Below, piece by piece: positions 38,899 through 47,349 of a stretch of 64,000 bases of DNA (position 1 is the first letter of the stretch; every line of letters starts with the position of its first letter). A program made the position numbers and the translations under genes. The stretch is from Streptomyces sp. CB02923. Lineage in GTDB: Bacteria > Actinomycetota > Actinomycetes > Streptomycetales > Streptomycetaceae. The stretch spans positions 1,054,001-1,118,000 of the forward strand of contig NZ_LWKZ01000023.1 in the NCBI RefSeq assembly GCF_001905005.1, given 5' to 3'. The notes under the pieces were generated by a model that was not told the origin of the DNA, did not search any database, and was given only the letters and a program-made list of their open reading frames with translations.

Positions 38899-40161
38899 AT
38901 GCCGACGTCTGCGACCGCCCCGCCCTCCTCGCTGCCCGCCCGGCGTCACGGTTCCCCACGACCGCGCGCGTCCGGTCGGCACATCACACCCCTGGACGGG
39001 CTGCGCGGCCTCGCGGTCATGGGGGTGCTGTTCTTCCACGCCGGGCACTTCGGCGGCGGCTTCCTCGGCGTGGACCTGTTCTTCGTCCTGTCCGGCTTCC
39101 TGATCACCGGCCTGCTGCTCAAGGAAGCCACGGCCCGGAAAGGAGCTGTCGACCTCGCCGCCTTCTGGGAACGCCGGGCCCGCCGCCTGCTGCCCGCGCT
39201 GACCGTACTGATCGCCGCGGCACTGCTCCTCGTCTGGGCGGCCGGTCCGCCGTACCTGCTGGGGTTCGCCCTGGAGGACGGACCGTGGGCCGCGCTCCAG
39301 GCGACGAACTGGCACTTCATCAGCGAGCAGGTCGGCTACTGGAACGACGCCGACACCCGCGTCTTCAGCCACCTGTGGAGCATCGGGATCGAGTGGCAGT
39401 TCTATGTCGTCTGGCCGGTGGTGGTCGCCGTCCTCGCCCGGGGGCGTGCCACGCGCCGCCTCGTGCCGGTGGTCGCCGCCGTCGGTGCCGTCGTGTCCCT
39501 CGCGGCCATGATCGCCCTCGCCCACGGCCCGGACGCCACGCGCGTGTACGAGGGCACCGACACCCGGGCCTTCTCGCTGCTGCTGGGTGCCCTGATGGCG
39601 ACCGATCCGGTCCGCCGCCTGCTGTGCAGGACGCCCGGCCGCCTGGCCGACCGGCTCTGCGCCGTCCTGATCTGCGGTCTCGGCGCGTACTGGTTCCTCA
39701 CCGACGGACCGAACTCCCCCTTCCTCTTCCGCGGCGGCCTCTTCCTCCACTCCCTGGCTGCGGCCCTGCTCATCGCCCTCCTCGCACACGCCCCGGCCGG
39801 TCCCGTCGGCCGTCTCCTGGGGTGCAGGCCCCTGCGGTCGCTGGGCGCCGTCTCGTACAGCCTCTACCTGTGGCACTGGCCGCTCTATCTGCTCCTCACC
39901 GAGGAAGTCCTCGGGTTCGGGGGCTGGGCCCGCACGTCGGTCCTCATCGCCGTGTCCCTCGCCGCCGGGTGCCTCTCCAAGGTGCTGGTGGAGGACCCCG
40001 TACGGTTCAAGGCCCGCTGGGCCCGTGGCCGTACGGGTACGGCCTGCCTGGCGGCCGCGCTCGCAGTCGTGGCCGGTACCTGCCTGCTCGTTCCCGCGCC
40101 GAATCCGGGTGCCGACGCGGTGGATCTCACGCAGCTCACCGCCGGTTCCTCCGTCGGTTGA
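38899..40161 (+). CDS. Acyltransferase 3 (OafA/YrhL) membrane protein
   Basis: 420 aa. About ten membrane segments. The catalytic motifs are present: LDGLRGLAVMGVLFFHAGHFGGGFLGVDLFFVLSGFLITGLLL and FWERRARRLLPALTVLI, plus SHLWSIGIEWQFYVVWPVVV and VSYSLYLWHWPLY. It moves acyl groups from the cytoplasmic side onto an extracytoplasmic acceptor. It ends after a short hydrophobic stretch without the periplasmic SGNH domain found in many relatives. AAAGG lies 7 nt before ATG 38899; C-rich ~18-nt repeats (38820-38880) precede it. Confidence 0.92.
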   Translation: MPTSATAPPSSLPARRHGSPRPRASGRHITPLDGLRGLAVMGVLFFHAGHFGGGFLGVDLFFVLSGFLITGLLLKEATARKGAVDLAAFWERRARRLLPALTVLIAAALLLVWAAGPPYLLGFALEDGPWAALQATNWHFISEQVGYWNDADTRVFSHLWSIGIEWQFYVVWPVVVAVLARGRATRRLVPVVAAVGAVVSLAAMIALAHGPDATRVYEGTDTRAFSLLLGALMATDPVRRLLCRTPGRLADRLCAVLICGLGAYWFLTDGPNSPFLFRGGLFLHSLAAALLIALLAHAPAGPVGRLLGCRPLRSLGAVSYSLYLWHWPLYLLLTEEVLGFGGWARTSVLIAVSLAAGCLSKVLVEDPVRFKARWARGRTGTACLAAALAVVAGTCLLVPAPNPGADAVDLTQLTAGSSVG

Positions 40162-40207
40162 CGCTTGGCGTACCGATCGGTACTGTCTGCCGCGTACCGA
40201 TCGGTAC
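40158..40207 (+). promoter_or_regulatory. Promoter with two identical 14-bp palindromic operators
   Basis: TTGACG (40158-40163), 17 bp, TACTGT (40181-40186) is a near-consensus promoter. GTACCGATCGGTAC occurs twice, at 40170-40183 (spacer and -10) and 40194-40207 (start region), 24 bp apart. Binding by the downstream TetR protein would block the promoter. The -35 overlaps the stop codon of the acyltransferase. Confidence 0.85.
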
Positions 40208-40246
40208 GCTTTGCGTCGTCGACCGTGAAGGGTGAACCGGAGCCCG

Positions 40247-40843
40247 ATGGCAGGAGAGATGGCAGAAGATCAGCAGAAACACTCGCCGGCGGGGCAGCGC
40301 GTATGGGAGACCGCGTGCGACCTCTTCTACCGGGAAGGCATCCGCTCGGCGGGCGTGGCCGAGATCGCCGAGCGCTCGGGCGTCGGAAAGCCGAGCATCT
40401 ACCGCAACTTCGCGTCCAAGGACGGCCTCGCGCTGGCCTATGTGAAAGCGAAGGCGGTCCCTCCTCGCGTCTGGCTGGAGACGGCGCGCGCCGCCTGCCC
40501 CGACGATCCTCTGGCGCAGCTCCGCCATGTCATCGCCGGCATCGCGGACCAGATCGGCGAGCCCGGCTACCGGGGTTGTCCTCTGGTGAACGCGTCCGTC
40601 GAGTTCCCCGACCGTGCCCATCCGGTACGCGTGGCCGTCGACGACCTGAAGGCCGCATACCTGGAACTGCTGACGGACCTCGTCGCACAGCTGCCCGTAC
40701 GCGATCACCGGACCCTGGGCTACATGCTCCAGATGCTGGTGGAAGGCGCCAGCGTCACCACCCAGATCTACGAGGCCGAAAAGTCCGCCGCCGCGCTGAC
40801 AGAAGCGGCCGACCGCCTCATCGACTCCTTCCTCGATCAGTAG
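40247..40843 (+). CDS. TetR-family regulator of the nitroreductase unit
   Basis: 198 aa. The HTH is RVWETACDLFYREGIRSAGVAEIAERSGVGKPSIYRNFASKDGLALAYV; the ligand domain includes YRGCPLVNASVEFPDRAHPVR, characteristic of a TetR subfamily often next to reductases. ATG 40247 has GGAG 5 nt upstream; GTG 40232 and ATG 40259 are alternatives. Two perfect palindromes on the promoter directly upstream make autoregulation very likely. The nitroreductase starts 66 bp downstream in the same direction without its own visible promoter, so it is probably controlled too. Confidence 0.9.
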   Translation: MAGEMAEDQQKHSPAGQRVWETACDLFYREGIRSAGVAEIAERSGVGKPSIYRNFASKDGLALAYVKAKAVPPRVWLETARAACPDDPLAQLRHVIAGIADQIGEPGYRGCPLVNASVEFPDRAHPVRVAVDDLKAAYLELLTDLVAQLPVRDHRTLGYMLQMLVEGASVTTQIYEAEKSAAALTEAADRLIDSFLDQ

Positions 40844-40909
40844 ACACCAGCCGTCGGCCCGCCCCCTCGCACGCCGAACGCGCCACGCACACCCGCGAAA
40901 CGAGAAGCC

Positions 40910-41602
40910 ATGACTGCCACCGCATATGCGCCCGACCATGCCGAAAAGCTCATCCGCGCCCGGCGCGCGACCCGTGCCTTCGGCCCGGACCCGGTTCCGG
41001 AAGACACCCTGCGCGCCGTGTTCTCCCTGGCCGGCGCGGCTCCTTCCCATTCCAACACGCAGCCCTGGCACGTCGAAGTGGTCAGTGGAGCGGCCAGGGA
41101 CCGGCTGAGTGCCGACCTGGTCGCCGCGCACGCCGGAAAGCGCATGTCACTGGATTTCCCTTACCGGGACGACCTGTACACCGGCGCGTACGCGCAGCGG
41201 CGCCACGAGGCGGGTGCGGCGATGTACGGAGCGCTGGGCATCGGCCGGGACGACCACGAAGAGCGCGAGGCGTTCAACGCCGAAAGCCTGAATTTCTACG
41301 GTGCTCCGCATGTCGCGTTGCTGTTCCTTCCGCCCAACGCCGAAGAGCGCATGGCCGCCGACCTCGGCATGTACGGACAGACGCTCCTGCTGGCCATGAC
41401 GGCGTACGGCATCGCCAGCTGCCCGCAAGGCCTCCTGAGCTTCTACGCCGACACCATCCGCGACTCGCTGGGCATCAGCGGCACCAGCAACAACAAGATC
41501 CTGTTCGGCATATCCTTCGGCTACGCGGACACTTCCGCACCCATCAACAGCATCACCGTCCCACGCGCCGAACTGCACGAGACCACCCACTTCCGCTCCT
41601 AG
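40910..41602 (+). CDS. Nitroreductase family FMN oxidoreductase
   Basis: 230 aa. RARRATRAFGPDPVPEDTLRAVFSLAGAAPSHSNTQPWHVEVVSG is the FMN-binding N-terminal signature, and LGMYGQTLLLAMTAYGIASCPQGLLSFY and NNKILFGISFGYAD form the rest of the site. Such enzymes reduce nitroaromatics, quinones or enones with NAD(P)H. It follows the TetR gene in a two-gene unit, so its substrate class may also be the TetR ligand. Confidence 0.9.
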   Translation: MTATAYAPDHAEKLIRARRATRAFGPDPVPEDTLRAVFSLAGAAPSHSNTQPWHVEVVSGAARDRLSADLVAAHAGKRMSLDFPYRDDLYTGAYAQRRHEAGAAMYGALGIGRDDHEEREAFNAESLNFYGAPHVALLFLPPNAEERMAADLGMYGQTLLLAMTAYGIASCPQGLLSFYADTIRDSLGISGTSNNKILFGISFGYADTSAPINSITVPRAELHETTHFRS

Positions 41603-41721
41603 CCGGCCGAGGGCGGCCACCGCGCATTCCGGTGCCGGTCCAACTCGGCCGGCCCCGAACCTCCCCGGCTTCGCCGTATTAATCCATGGCGATCGTCCCC
41701 CATCCGCCGGAGAATTGGCGG

Positions 41722-42672
41722 ATGGCCTCGCCTCGTACCCCGCCGCCCGGTCTGACCGTACGACCGGCCACGCTCGACGACGCGGCGGCGGTGTGTGCGC
41801 TGCTCAACGAGATCGATGTGCTGGAGGTCGGTCGTGCCGACACGGACCTGAGCGAGATGCAGGCGGATCTCAAGCACCCCGAGGCGGACCTGGAGCGCGA
41901 CTCCTGGCTGATGTTCGATGCCGAGCGGCTGATCGCGTACGGCCTGCTGTGGGACGAGTCCGGTGACGAGCGCATCGACATGGACCACTACGTCCTGCCC
42001 GGCAGGCTGCAAGGCGCCCTGCACCTGTACGACCTGATGGAGACGCGGGCCAAGGAACGGGCAACCGCCAACGGCGTGGCACGAGCGGTGATACACATGC
42101 ACCTCAACATCGCGCCCACCATGGACCTGACCGCGCTCCGGAGGCGGGGCTGGCGTACGGTACGCCGCTACAACGTGCTGAACCGGACCCTGTCCACCGC
42201 CGACCGGCTGCCGGTCCCGCCGCCCGGTGTGGCCCTGCGCCCCTGCCGTACCGAGACCGACCGCCGACGCGCACACACACTGCTCCAGGAAACATTCGCC
42301 GGTCACTTCGACTTCCAGCACCGGTCGTACGAGCAGTGGCTGGACGACATCGACGCCGAGCGCGCGGACTGGTCGCTGATATGGATCGCGCGCGTCGACG
42401 GCCTCGGCGACGCCGCCGTGCTGCGTACCCACAACGCCCGTGACGCGATGGCCTGGATCGGGCACCTCGGCGTCCTGGACAGGGCCCGCGGCCGGGGCCT
42501 CGGCAGTTACCTGCTGCGCCACGCCTTCGGGCACTACGCGGCGCTGGGCCGGGACCTCATCGGCCTCGGCGTCGACACCGACAACAGCAGCGGCGCGCTC
42601 GCCCTCTACGAACGGCACGGCATGACCCTCGACTTCGCCGTCGACACCTGGGAACTCGTTCTCCCTGTCTGA
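41722..42672 (+). CDS. Tandem GNAT N-acetyltransferase
   Basis: 316 aa with two GNAT domains. The first (about 8-150) is degenerate: LTVRPATLDDAAAVCALLNEIDVLEVGRAD. The second (about 165-316) has the acetyl-CoA loop HLGVLDRARGRGLGSYLLRHAF and DTDNSSGALALYERHGM. The mycothiol synthase MshD has a similar double layout, but the identity here is not established. The start at 41722 is preferred to ATG 41686 because TATTAA (41676-41681) looks like the -10, placing the transcript start after the earlier ATG, and CGGAGAA precedes 41722. Confidence 0.85.
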   Translation: MASPRTPPPGLTVRPATLDDAAAVCALLNEIDVLEVGRADTDLSEMQADLKHPEADLERDSWLMFDAERLIAYGLLWDESGDERIDMDHYVLPGRLQGALHLYDLMETRAKERATANGVARAVIHMHLNIAPTMDLTALRRRGWRTVRRYNVLNRTLSTADRLPVPPPGVALRPCRTETDRRRAHTLLQETFAGHFDFQHRSYEQWLDDIDAERADWSLIWIARVDGLGDAAVLRTHNARDAMAWIGHLGVLDRARGRGLGSYLLRHAFGHYAALGRDLIGLGVDTDNSSGALALYERHGMTLDFAVDTWELVLPV

Positions 42673-42887
42673 GCGGGCCCGAGCCGCTTCCGTTCAGGTG
42701 CGCCCAGCCGCTGATCCGCTACCCGGTCCCCGCTGCTCCGCTACCGGCTCGCTCCGGCGGGCGGCACGCGCATGTTCATGCGCCGCACACGTACCGGCCC
42801 GCTGTACGTAGCACGGAGTGCACCCCGCGCAGTGATCTTCACCAACGGTAAGGCGACACCCCGGACATCCCACACACGGAGCCGCAC

Positions 42888-43904
42888 ATGGACCGCAGAT
42901 CCCTCCTCGCCGCGGGCGGAGGCGCCCTGGCAGCCGCCGCCGGCGCCTCGCAAGCCCACGCCGCCCCGCACACGACCCTCGGTGGGGGACACGGCCGAGG
43001 CACCGTACGGTTCAACGTCATCAGCGACATCCAAGGGGACCTGCGCGACTTCGGGCAGGCCCTGGACGACATGGCGGCCGTCAATCCGCGCAGCGCGGGC
43101 CTCGCCGTCGCGGGCGACATCACCCCACGCGGCTACGACGCCGAGTACGCACAGGTCAGCGCTGAAATGGCACGCCACTCCCACCCCCGCGACGTGGCCT
43201 GGGCGATCGGCAACCACGAGTTCTACGTACCGAAGTGGCGCGACCCCGGCACCCTGTCGCAGGACACCTGGCCCAACCACACCACCGAGGACTCCCTCTT
43301 CCGCAGCTTCCACCGCTTCGCCCGGCGCGGCACGGTCCACGCGGAGACCTCCTTCGGCGGCATCCCCGTCCTGACCCTCGGCACCGAGAGGTACGCGCAC
43401 TACCACGACCCCAAGCTCTGGGACGAGGTCTGGCTCAGCGACGCACAGTTCACGTGGCTGGAGGACCGCCTGTGGCACTGGTCGCGCCGCCGCAGGCCGG
43501 TCATGGTGATCACCCACCACCCCCTGCCCAACACGGTCTCCGGCACCCGCAACAAGCTCTACGCGAGCGACTACCTCCAGGCCGACCGTCTCCTGGGCCT
43601 GCTCGGCCGCCACCCCGACGTCTTCCTCTTCAGCGGCCACACCCACTGGGACCTGGGCCTCTCCGACTGGGTGGTGCGCCGCGTCGTGCCCGGTACCGCG
43701 AACCTGAGCGGGTTCACGGTGGTCAACACCGGGGCCGTCCAGACCGGTTACCGGGACGACGGCAAGGGCGGCGAAGTCGCCGTCGGCGGAACCTTCAACC
43801 AGGGACTCCAGGTCGAGGTGGGCCGCGACGCGGTCGTCATCAAGGCCCGTGACTTCGCCCGCCGGGCCTGGCTGAAGGAGATCACGGTACCGCTGACTCG
43901 CTGA
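42888..43904 (+). CDS. Exported metallophosphoesterase
   Basis: 338 aa. The N-terminus MDRRSLLAAGGGALAAAAGASQAHA has a twin arginine and fits a Tat signal. The calcineurin-like metal-site blocks are ISDIQGD, AGDITPRG, GNHEFY, ITHHPLP and SGHTHWD. The first block has Gln where the canonical D-x-H has His. Such proteins hydrolyse phosphomonoesters or diesters with two metals; folding in the cytoplasm before Tat export would suit metal loading. It is a single gene; the 215 bp upstream hold no clear site. Confidence 0.87.
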   Translation: MDRRSLLAAGGGALAAAAGASQAHAAPHTTLGGGHGRGTVRFNVISDIQGDLRDFGQALDDMAAVNPRSAGLAVAGDITPRGYDAEYAQVSAEMARHSHPRDVAWAIGNHEFYVPKWRDPGTLSQDTWPNHTTEDSLFRSFHRFARRGTVHAETSFGGIPVLTLGTERYAHYHDPKLWDEVWLSDAQFTWLEDRLWHWSRRRRPVMVITHHPLPNTVSGTRNKLYASDYLQADRLLGLLGRHPDVFLFSGHTHWDLGLSDWVVRRVVPGTANLSGFTVVNTGAVQTGYRDDGKGGEVAVGGTFNQGLQVEVGRDAVVIKARDFARRAWLKEITVPLTR

Positions 43905-43974
43905 GGCGCTGCCGGGCTCCTGCTCCGCGGTCCCGGAGGGTCCCCGCATACGCACAGAATCCTTTCTCCTCCGG

Positions 43975-44001
43975 TGTAAGAAATCGCGGTTCGCGACCAC
44001 T
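43975..44001 (+). promoter_or_regulatory. Candidate ECF promoter, copy 1
   Basis: TGTAAGAA followed at a fixed distance by GCG, CGCG and GACCACT, 61 bp before the sigma gene at 44036. The same pattern occurs at 45782. Eighteen of 27 positions agree. It may be recognised by the sigma factor encoded next to it. Confidence 0.4.
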
Positions 44002-44035
44002 GCCCGGTGAGAGAGCCAAGATGAGGAGACGGTGC

Positions 44036-44570
44036 GTGAGCGACGCCCAACGCTTCCGGGACCTGTACGAGGAGTGCCATCCGCGCGTACTGGCCTATGC
44101 CACCAGCCTGGTGGGCCGTCAGGTCGGTGAGGACATCACCAGCGAGGCCTTCACCGTCGCCTGGCGGCGGATGCGGGACGCCCACGCCGCCGCTGCCGTG
44201 GCTGCTCGCGGTGGCCCGCAACCTGACCCGGGAACTGCGGCGCCGCAACAGCAGGCAGTACGCCCTGGCCGCCGAGGAGGCGCAGCGCATCATCACCTCG
44301 GGCGCCCAGGTCGACGACGTGGCCGCCGGGGTGACCGAGCGCGCGGCGGCGCTGCAGGCGCTGGCCCGGCTGTCCGCCGCCGACCAGGAACTGCTGACGC
44401 TGGTCGCCTGGCACGGACTCGGCCCGGGGCAGGCCGCACGCGTCCTCGGCTGCTCCACCGCGACGTTCTCGGTGCGGCTGCACCGGGCCAGGCGGCGGCT
44501 GGAGCAGGCCGTCGATGCGGTCAGGCCCTCTCACGACCCGCAGCCGAGCGCGACAGCGAAGGAGCACTGA
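44036..44570 (+). pseudogene. ECF sigma-70 factor gene with an apparent frameshift
   Basis: GTG 44036 has AGGAGAC upstream. Region 2 is coded in this frame (RFRDLYEECHPRVLAYATSLVG, ITSEAFTVAWRRM). The continuation PPLPWLLAVARNLTRELRRRNSRQYAL, then region 4 (LSAADQELLTLVAWHGLGPGQAARVLGCSTATFSVRLHRARRRL), is in the frame one base later. The switch lies at about 44175-44205 in a GCCGCC-rich stretch. It is either a sequencing slip, a true loss of function or, less likely, a programmed shift. Everything else, including the 1-bp spacing to the CU044_5270 gene, looks intact. Members drive small stress regulons. Confidence 0.8.
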
Positions 44571-44571
44571 C

Positions 44572-45756
44572 ATGGCCGACAGACGGCCCGACGTCATGAA
44601 GAGCCTGGCGGACGCGAGGCCCCCGGAACTCGATCCGGAGCACCTCGCCGGTTCCGTTCGCGCCCGCGACGATCTCGTCTCCCTTCTGGCCGACGCGCCG
44701 GAAGGGCCGGTGCCCTCCGGGGCCGGGCCCGTCCGGAGGCTCATGTGGCGTTGGGCGCTGCCGGTCGCCGCGACGGCAGTCACGGCCGGAGTTCTCGTCG
44801 GCGTCCTGTCGCAGGGCACCTCGGTCCCCGAAGCGGCTCCGGCCACCGCCGGACCCGGCCCGGACAGTCCCCGGCACACCCCGGAGAACGGCCGCCTGGC
44901 GCTGCTGAACGTAGCGGCCCGGCTGGACAGCGCGGCGGGAGCGGGCACGTACTGGCAGGTGACCACACGGTCGGCCTGGATCGGTATGGCCGCCGTGTCC
45001 GGGCCGGGCTTCGCGGTCGTCTCCTCCTCCACGCAGCGGCAGTCCATCGGCGTACGGCCCGGCACCCAGAGCCTGGTGATCACGGGACTGGACGCCACCA
45101 CCGCGCCGCGTACCAGACGCGACACGGCACGCTGGAAGGCCGCCGGTTCGCCGAAGGAGCTGACCCTCGCCGACTCCGGTGCGGGCGGCACCCTGGGGCT
45201 GCGCATGGAGACGGCGTCCGAGAGGCGGCCGACGGTCGACCGGACCGACCTCGGAGACCGGATCGCGGCCATCGGCGCGCGCAACGTCACCTACGCCGAC
45301 CTGCGAAAACTCCCCGGCGACACCGCCAAGCTCAGGGAGGTGCTGGCGCGGCTGTACGAGGAGGACAAGGGGAGTGAGATCTCCGGCCGTACGGAGTGGA
45401 TGTGGCGGCAGGCCTCCAACCTGATCAACCTGCCGGTCGCGGCGGACGTCCGGGCCGCCGCGTACCGCGTCATCGCCGGCCTGCCGGGCATCCGGTCGCT
45501 CGGCGAGGTGACCGACCCGCTGGGCCGCAAGGGGGCCGGCTTCGCCCTGCCCCCGACGGTCAGGCCCGGCTACGGGGCCGTACGGCCGGAGCTGATCGTG
45601 GACGCGGCGACCGGCGCCCTGCTCGCCGACCAGGAGGTGCTCACGAGACCGTCCGCGAAGGCCGCCGAGGCGGGCCTCACGGCGGGCACGCCGGTCCACT
45701 ACACCGCCACCGTCCGGTCCCGGTGGACGGACCGGCAGCTGAAGACGCCCCGGTGA
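44572..45756 (+). CDS. CU044_5270 family membrane protein, ECF sigma partner
   Basis: 394 aa. A cytoplasmic N-terminus (about 55 residues, DPEHLAGSVRARDDLVSLL) precedes one membrane helix at 60-79 (WALPVAATAVTAGVLVGVL), followed by a large extracytoplasmic domain including YWQVTTRSAWIGM, ELTLADSG and a C-terminal VDAATGALLADQEVL. Proteins of this family sit next to ECF sigma genes and are thought to sense or inhibit through the membrane. ATG 44572 with GGAG lies 1 bp after the sigma stop, so the pair is one unit. Confidence 0.8.
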   Translation: MADRRPDVMKSLADARPPELDPEHLAGSVRARDDLVSLLADAPEGPVPSGAGPVRRLMWRWALPVAATAVTAGVLVGVLSQGTSVPEAAPATAGPGPDSPRHTPENGRLALLNVAARLDSAAGAGTYWQVTTRSAWIGMAAVSGPGFAVVSSSTQRQSIGVRPGTQSLVITGLDATTAPRTRRDTARWKAAGSPKELTLADSGAGGTLGLRMETASERRPTVDRTDLGDRIAAIGARNVTYADLRKLPGDTAKLREVLARLYEEDKGSEISGRTEWMWRQASNLINLPVAADVRAAAYRVIAGLPGIRSLGEVTDPLGRKGAGFALPPTVRPGYGAVRPELIVDAATGALLADQEVLTRPSAKAAEAGLTAGTPVHYTATVRSRWTDRQLKTPR

Positions 45757-45781
45757 ACCGGTCACAACGACCCGGTCGGCC

Positions 45782-45808
45782 TGTAAGAAGCAGCGAGCGG
45801 CGGCCATT
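45782..45808 (+). promoter_or_regulatory. Candidate ECF promoter, copy 2
   Basis: TGTAAGAA plus downstream GCG, GGCG and GGCCATT match the site ahead of the sigma gene with the same spacing. It lies 81 bp before the secreted propeller-like protein. Confidence 0.4.
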
Positions 45809-45814
45809 TCCTTC

Positions 45815-45850
45815 TGAGATCACCATCCCGGCTGAGATCACCATCCCGGC
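45815..45850. repeat. Perfect 18-nt tandem duplication before a ribosome site
   Basis: TGAGATCACCATCCCGGC occurs twice head to tail, ending 2 bp before the AGAAGGAG site of the next gene. It lengthens the leader between the candidate promoter and the start. Confidence 0.95.
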
Positions 45851-45862
45851 AGAAGGAGCGGC

Positions 45863-47164
45863 ATGACCACGGACGCAAGACGCCCCAGGGCACGCACGAT
45901 GTGGCTGAGCACGGCGGTCACGGTGTGCGCGCTCGCACTCGGCTCGTTCAGCGCCCAGGCGAACGCCACGACTGGCGCCGAATCCGGCCCGGAGGCCCGC
46001 GCAACCACCTCGTTGGACCGCACCCTCACCCCGTCCCACCGCGCAACCGCCCTGTCCCACCGCACCGCCACCCCGTCAGCCCGCGCCGCCACCCCGTGGA
46101 AGCTGCGCCTGCCCCTGAGCGAGACCGCCTCGACCGAGTTCTGGGACGTCGCCTCGACCGGTGCCCACGACGTGTGGGCGGTGGGCCGCAGGACGGACGG
46201 CACCGGCGGGCCGGTCCCGGCGGTGAAGCACTGGAACGGTACGAGGTGGACGGATGTCGCTGCCGCCACGGAGAACGCCCCCGCGCAGTTCGAGAAGGCC
46301 GCCGCCGCGGCACCCGACGACGTCTGGGCGGCCGGCACCCGCTCCGACGGCGCCTCCGGACCGCTCGTACTGCAGCACTGGAACGGCAGGAAATGGGCCA
46401 AGGCCGACCACGCGGCTCCTCCGAAGGGATCGATGAGCTTCGTCGGCGACCTCGCCGCCTTCGGGGCGAACTCCGCCTGGCTGACCAGCTTCGACTGGAA
46501 CCAGGCGAGCGACGCATACACGTTCCGCCTGGAGCGCTGGACCGGCTCCGCGTGGGACAGGGTGACCCTGCCCGCCGCCCCGGACGGCGGGCAGGTGCAG
46601 CCCTGGGGCATCACCGGCACCGGCCCGGACGACGTCTGGGTCACGGCCCAGGCCATGACCGGCGAGGTGTCCGTACCGCTGCTGTACCACTGGAACGGCA
46701 ACGGCTGGACGGTCCGTGAGGTGCCCGTACCCAGTGGTCACCCGACCGGCTGGGTCGCCAACCACGCCGTCGCCACCGGACGGAATGCGGTCTACGTCCT
46801 CGGCAAGACCAACGACGCGCAGGCGCCCGAGGCCACGATGGCCGCCCGCTGGAACGGCAGCGGCTGGCAGTCGCTGCCCGCACTGCCCGTCGACGAGGTG
46901 AACGCCGCGAACACGGACGGCGCCGGACGGCTGTGGATCGCCGGCTGGTCCGGCGGCCGCCACTCCGTGCTGTCGCGCTGGACCGGTACGGGCTGGGCGA
47001 CCGAGCAACTGCCCACGGGTGTCACCGCGCACAGTGAGATGTCCACCGTGCTGGGCATCGGCGGCGTCCCCGGCACCAGCGGTGTGTTCGCCGCGGGTAC
47101 GGCAGGCTGCCAAGCCGATCCTGTCATGTGCGGGGTGCTGGTCTCGCGCGGCCTGCGCGGATAG
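45863..47164 (+). CDS. Secreted beta-propeller-like repeat protein
   Basis: 433 aa. Signal peptide 1-35 (RTMWLSTAVTVCALALGSFSAQANA). A Thr/Ser/Ala/His-rich stretch (about 45-77) then leads to at least six repeats of ~50-60 residues. Each has a DVWAVG- or DVWVTA-like strand and an HWNGxxW-like turn (KHWNGTRWTDV, QHWNGRKWAKA, ERWTGSAWDRV, YHWNGNGWTVR, ARWNGSGWQSL, SRWTGTGWATE). This is the pattern of a six-bladed propeller. Two Cys near the C-terminus (GCQADPVMCG) could form a disulphide. No catalytic motif was recognised; binding to a carbohydrate or protein outside the cell is a guess. Confidence 0.8.
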   Translation: MTTDARRPRARTMWLSTAVTVCALALGSFSAQANATTGAESGPEARATTSLDRTLTPSHRATALSHRTATPSARAATPWKLRLPLSETASTEFWDVASTGAHDVWAVGRRTDGTGGPVPAVKHWNGTRWTDVAAATENAPAQFEKAAAAAPDDVWAAGTRSDGASGPLVLQHWNGRKWAKADHAAPPKGSMSFVGDLAAFGANSAWLTSFDWNQASDAYTFRLERWTGSAWDRVTLPAAPDGGQVQPWGITGTGPDDVWVTAQAMTGEVSVPLLYHWNGNGWTVREVPVPSGHPTGWVANHAVATGRNAVYVLGKTNDAQAPEATMAARWNGSGWQSLPALPVDEVNAANTDGAGRLWIAGWSGGRHSVLSRWTGTGWATEQLPTGVTAHSEMSTVLGIGGVPGTSGVFAAGTAGCQADPVMCGVLVSRGLRG

Positions 47165-47313
47165 CTGATTCGACTTCCGGAGTCCGGGCCGTACTACGAC
47201 TTCTACGCCTGGGCGGCGGCCTTCCCGTACACCTGGGCGGTGGCCTCCCGCCGCCCAGGCGCCGTCCTGCCGGTGACTCGACCCCGGACCCCGATACCCC
47301 GGCGGGACCCGGC

Positions 47314-47343
47314 TTGACTTAGGTATGACCACATACCTAAAGT
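47314..47343 (+). promoter_or_regulatory. MarR promoter with embedded palindromic operator
   Basis: TTGACT (47314-47319), 18 bp, TAAAGT (47338-47343). TTAGGTATG (47319-47327), ACCA, CATACCTAA (47332-47340) fill the spacer as a perfect 9+4+9 palindrome. The start codon at 47350 lies where transcription should begin, so the mRNA may be leaderless. Confidence 0.8.
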
Positions 47344-47349
47344 GCCCGT

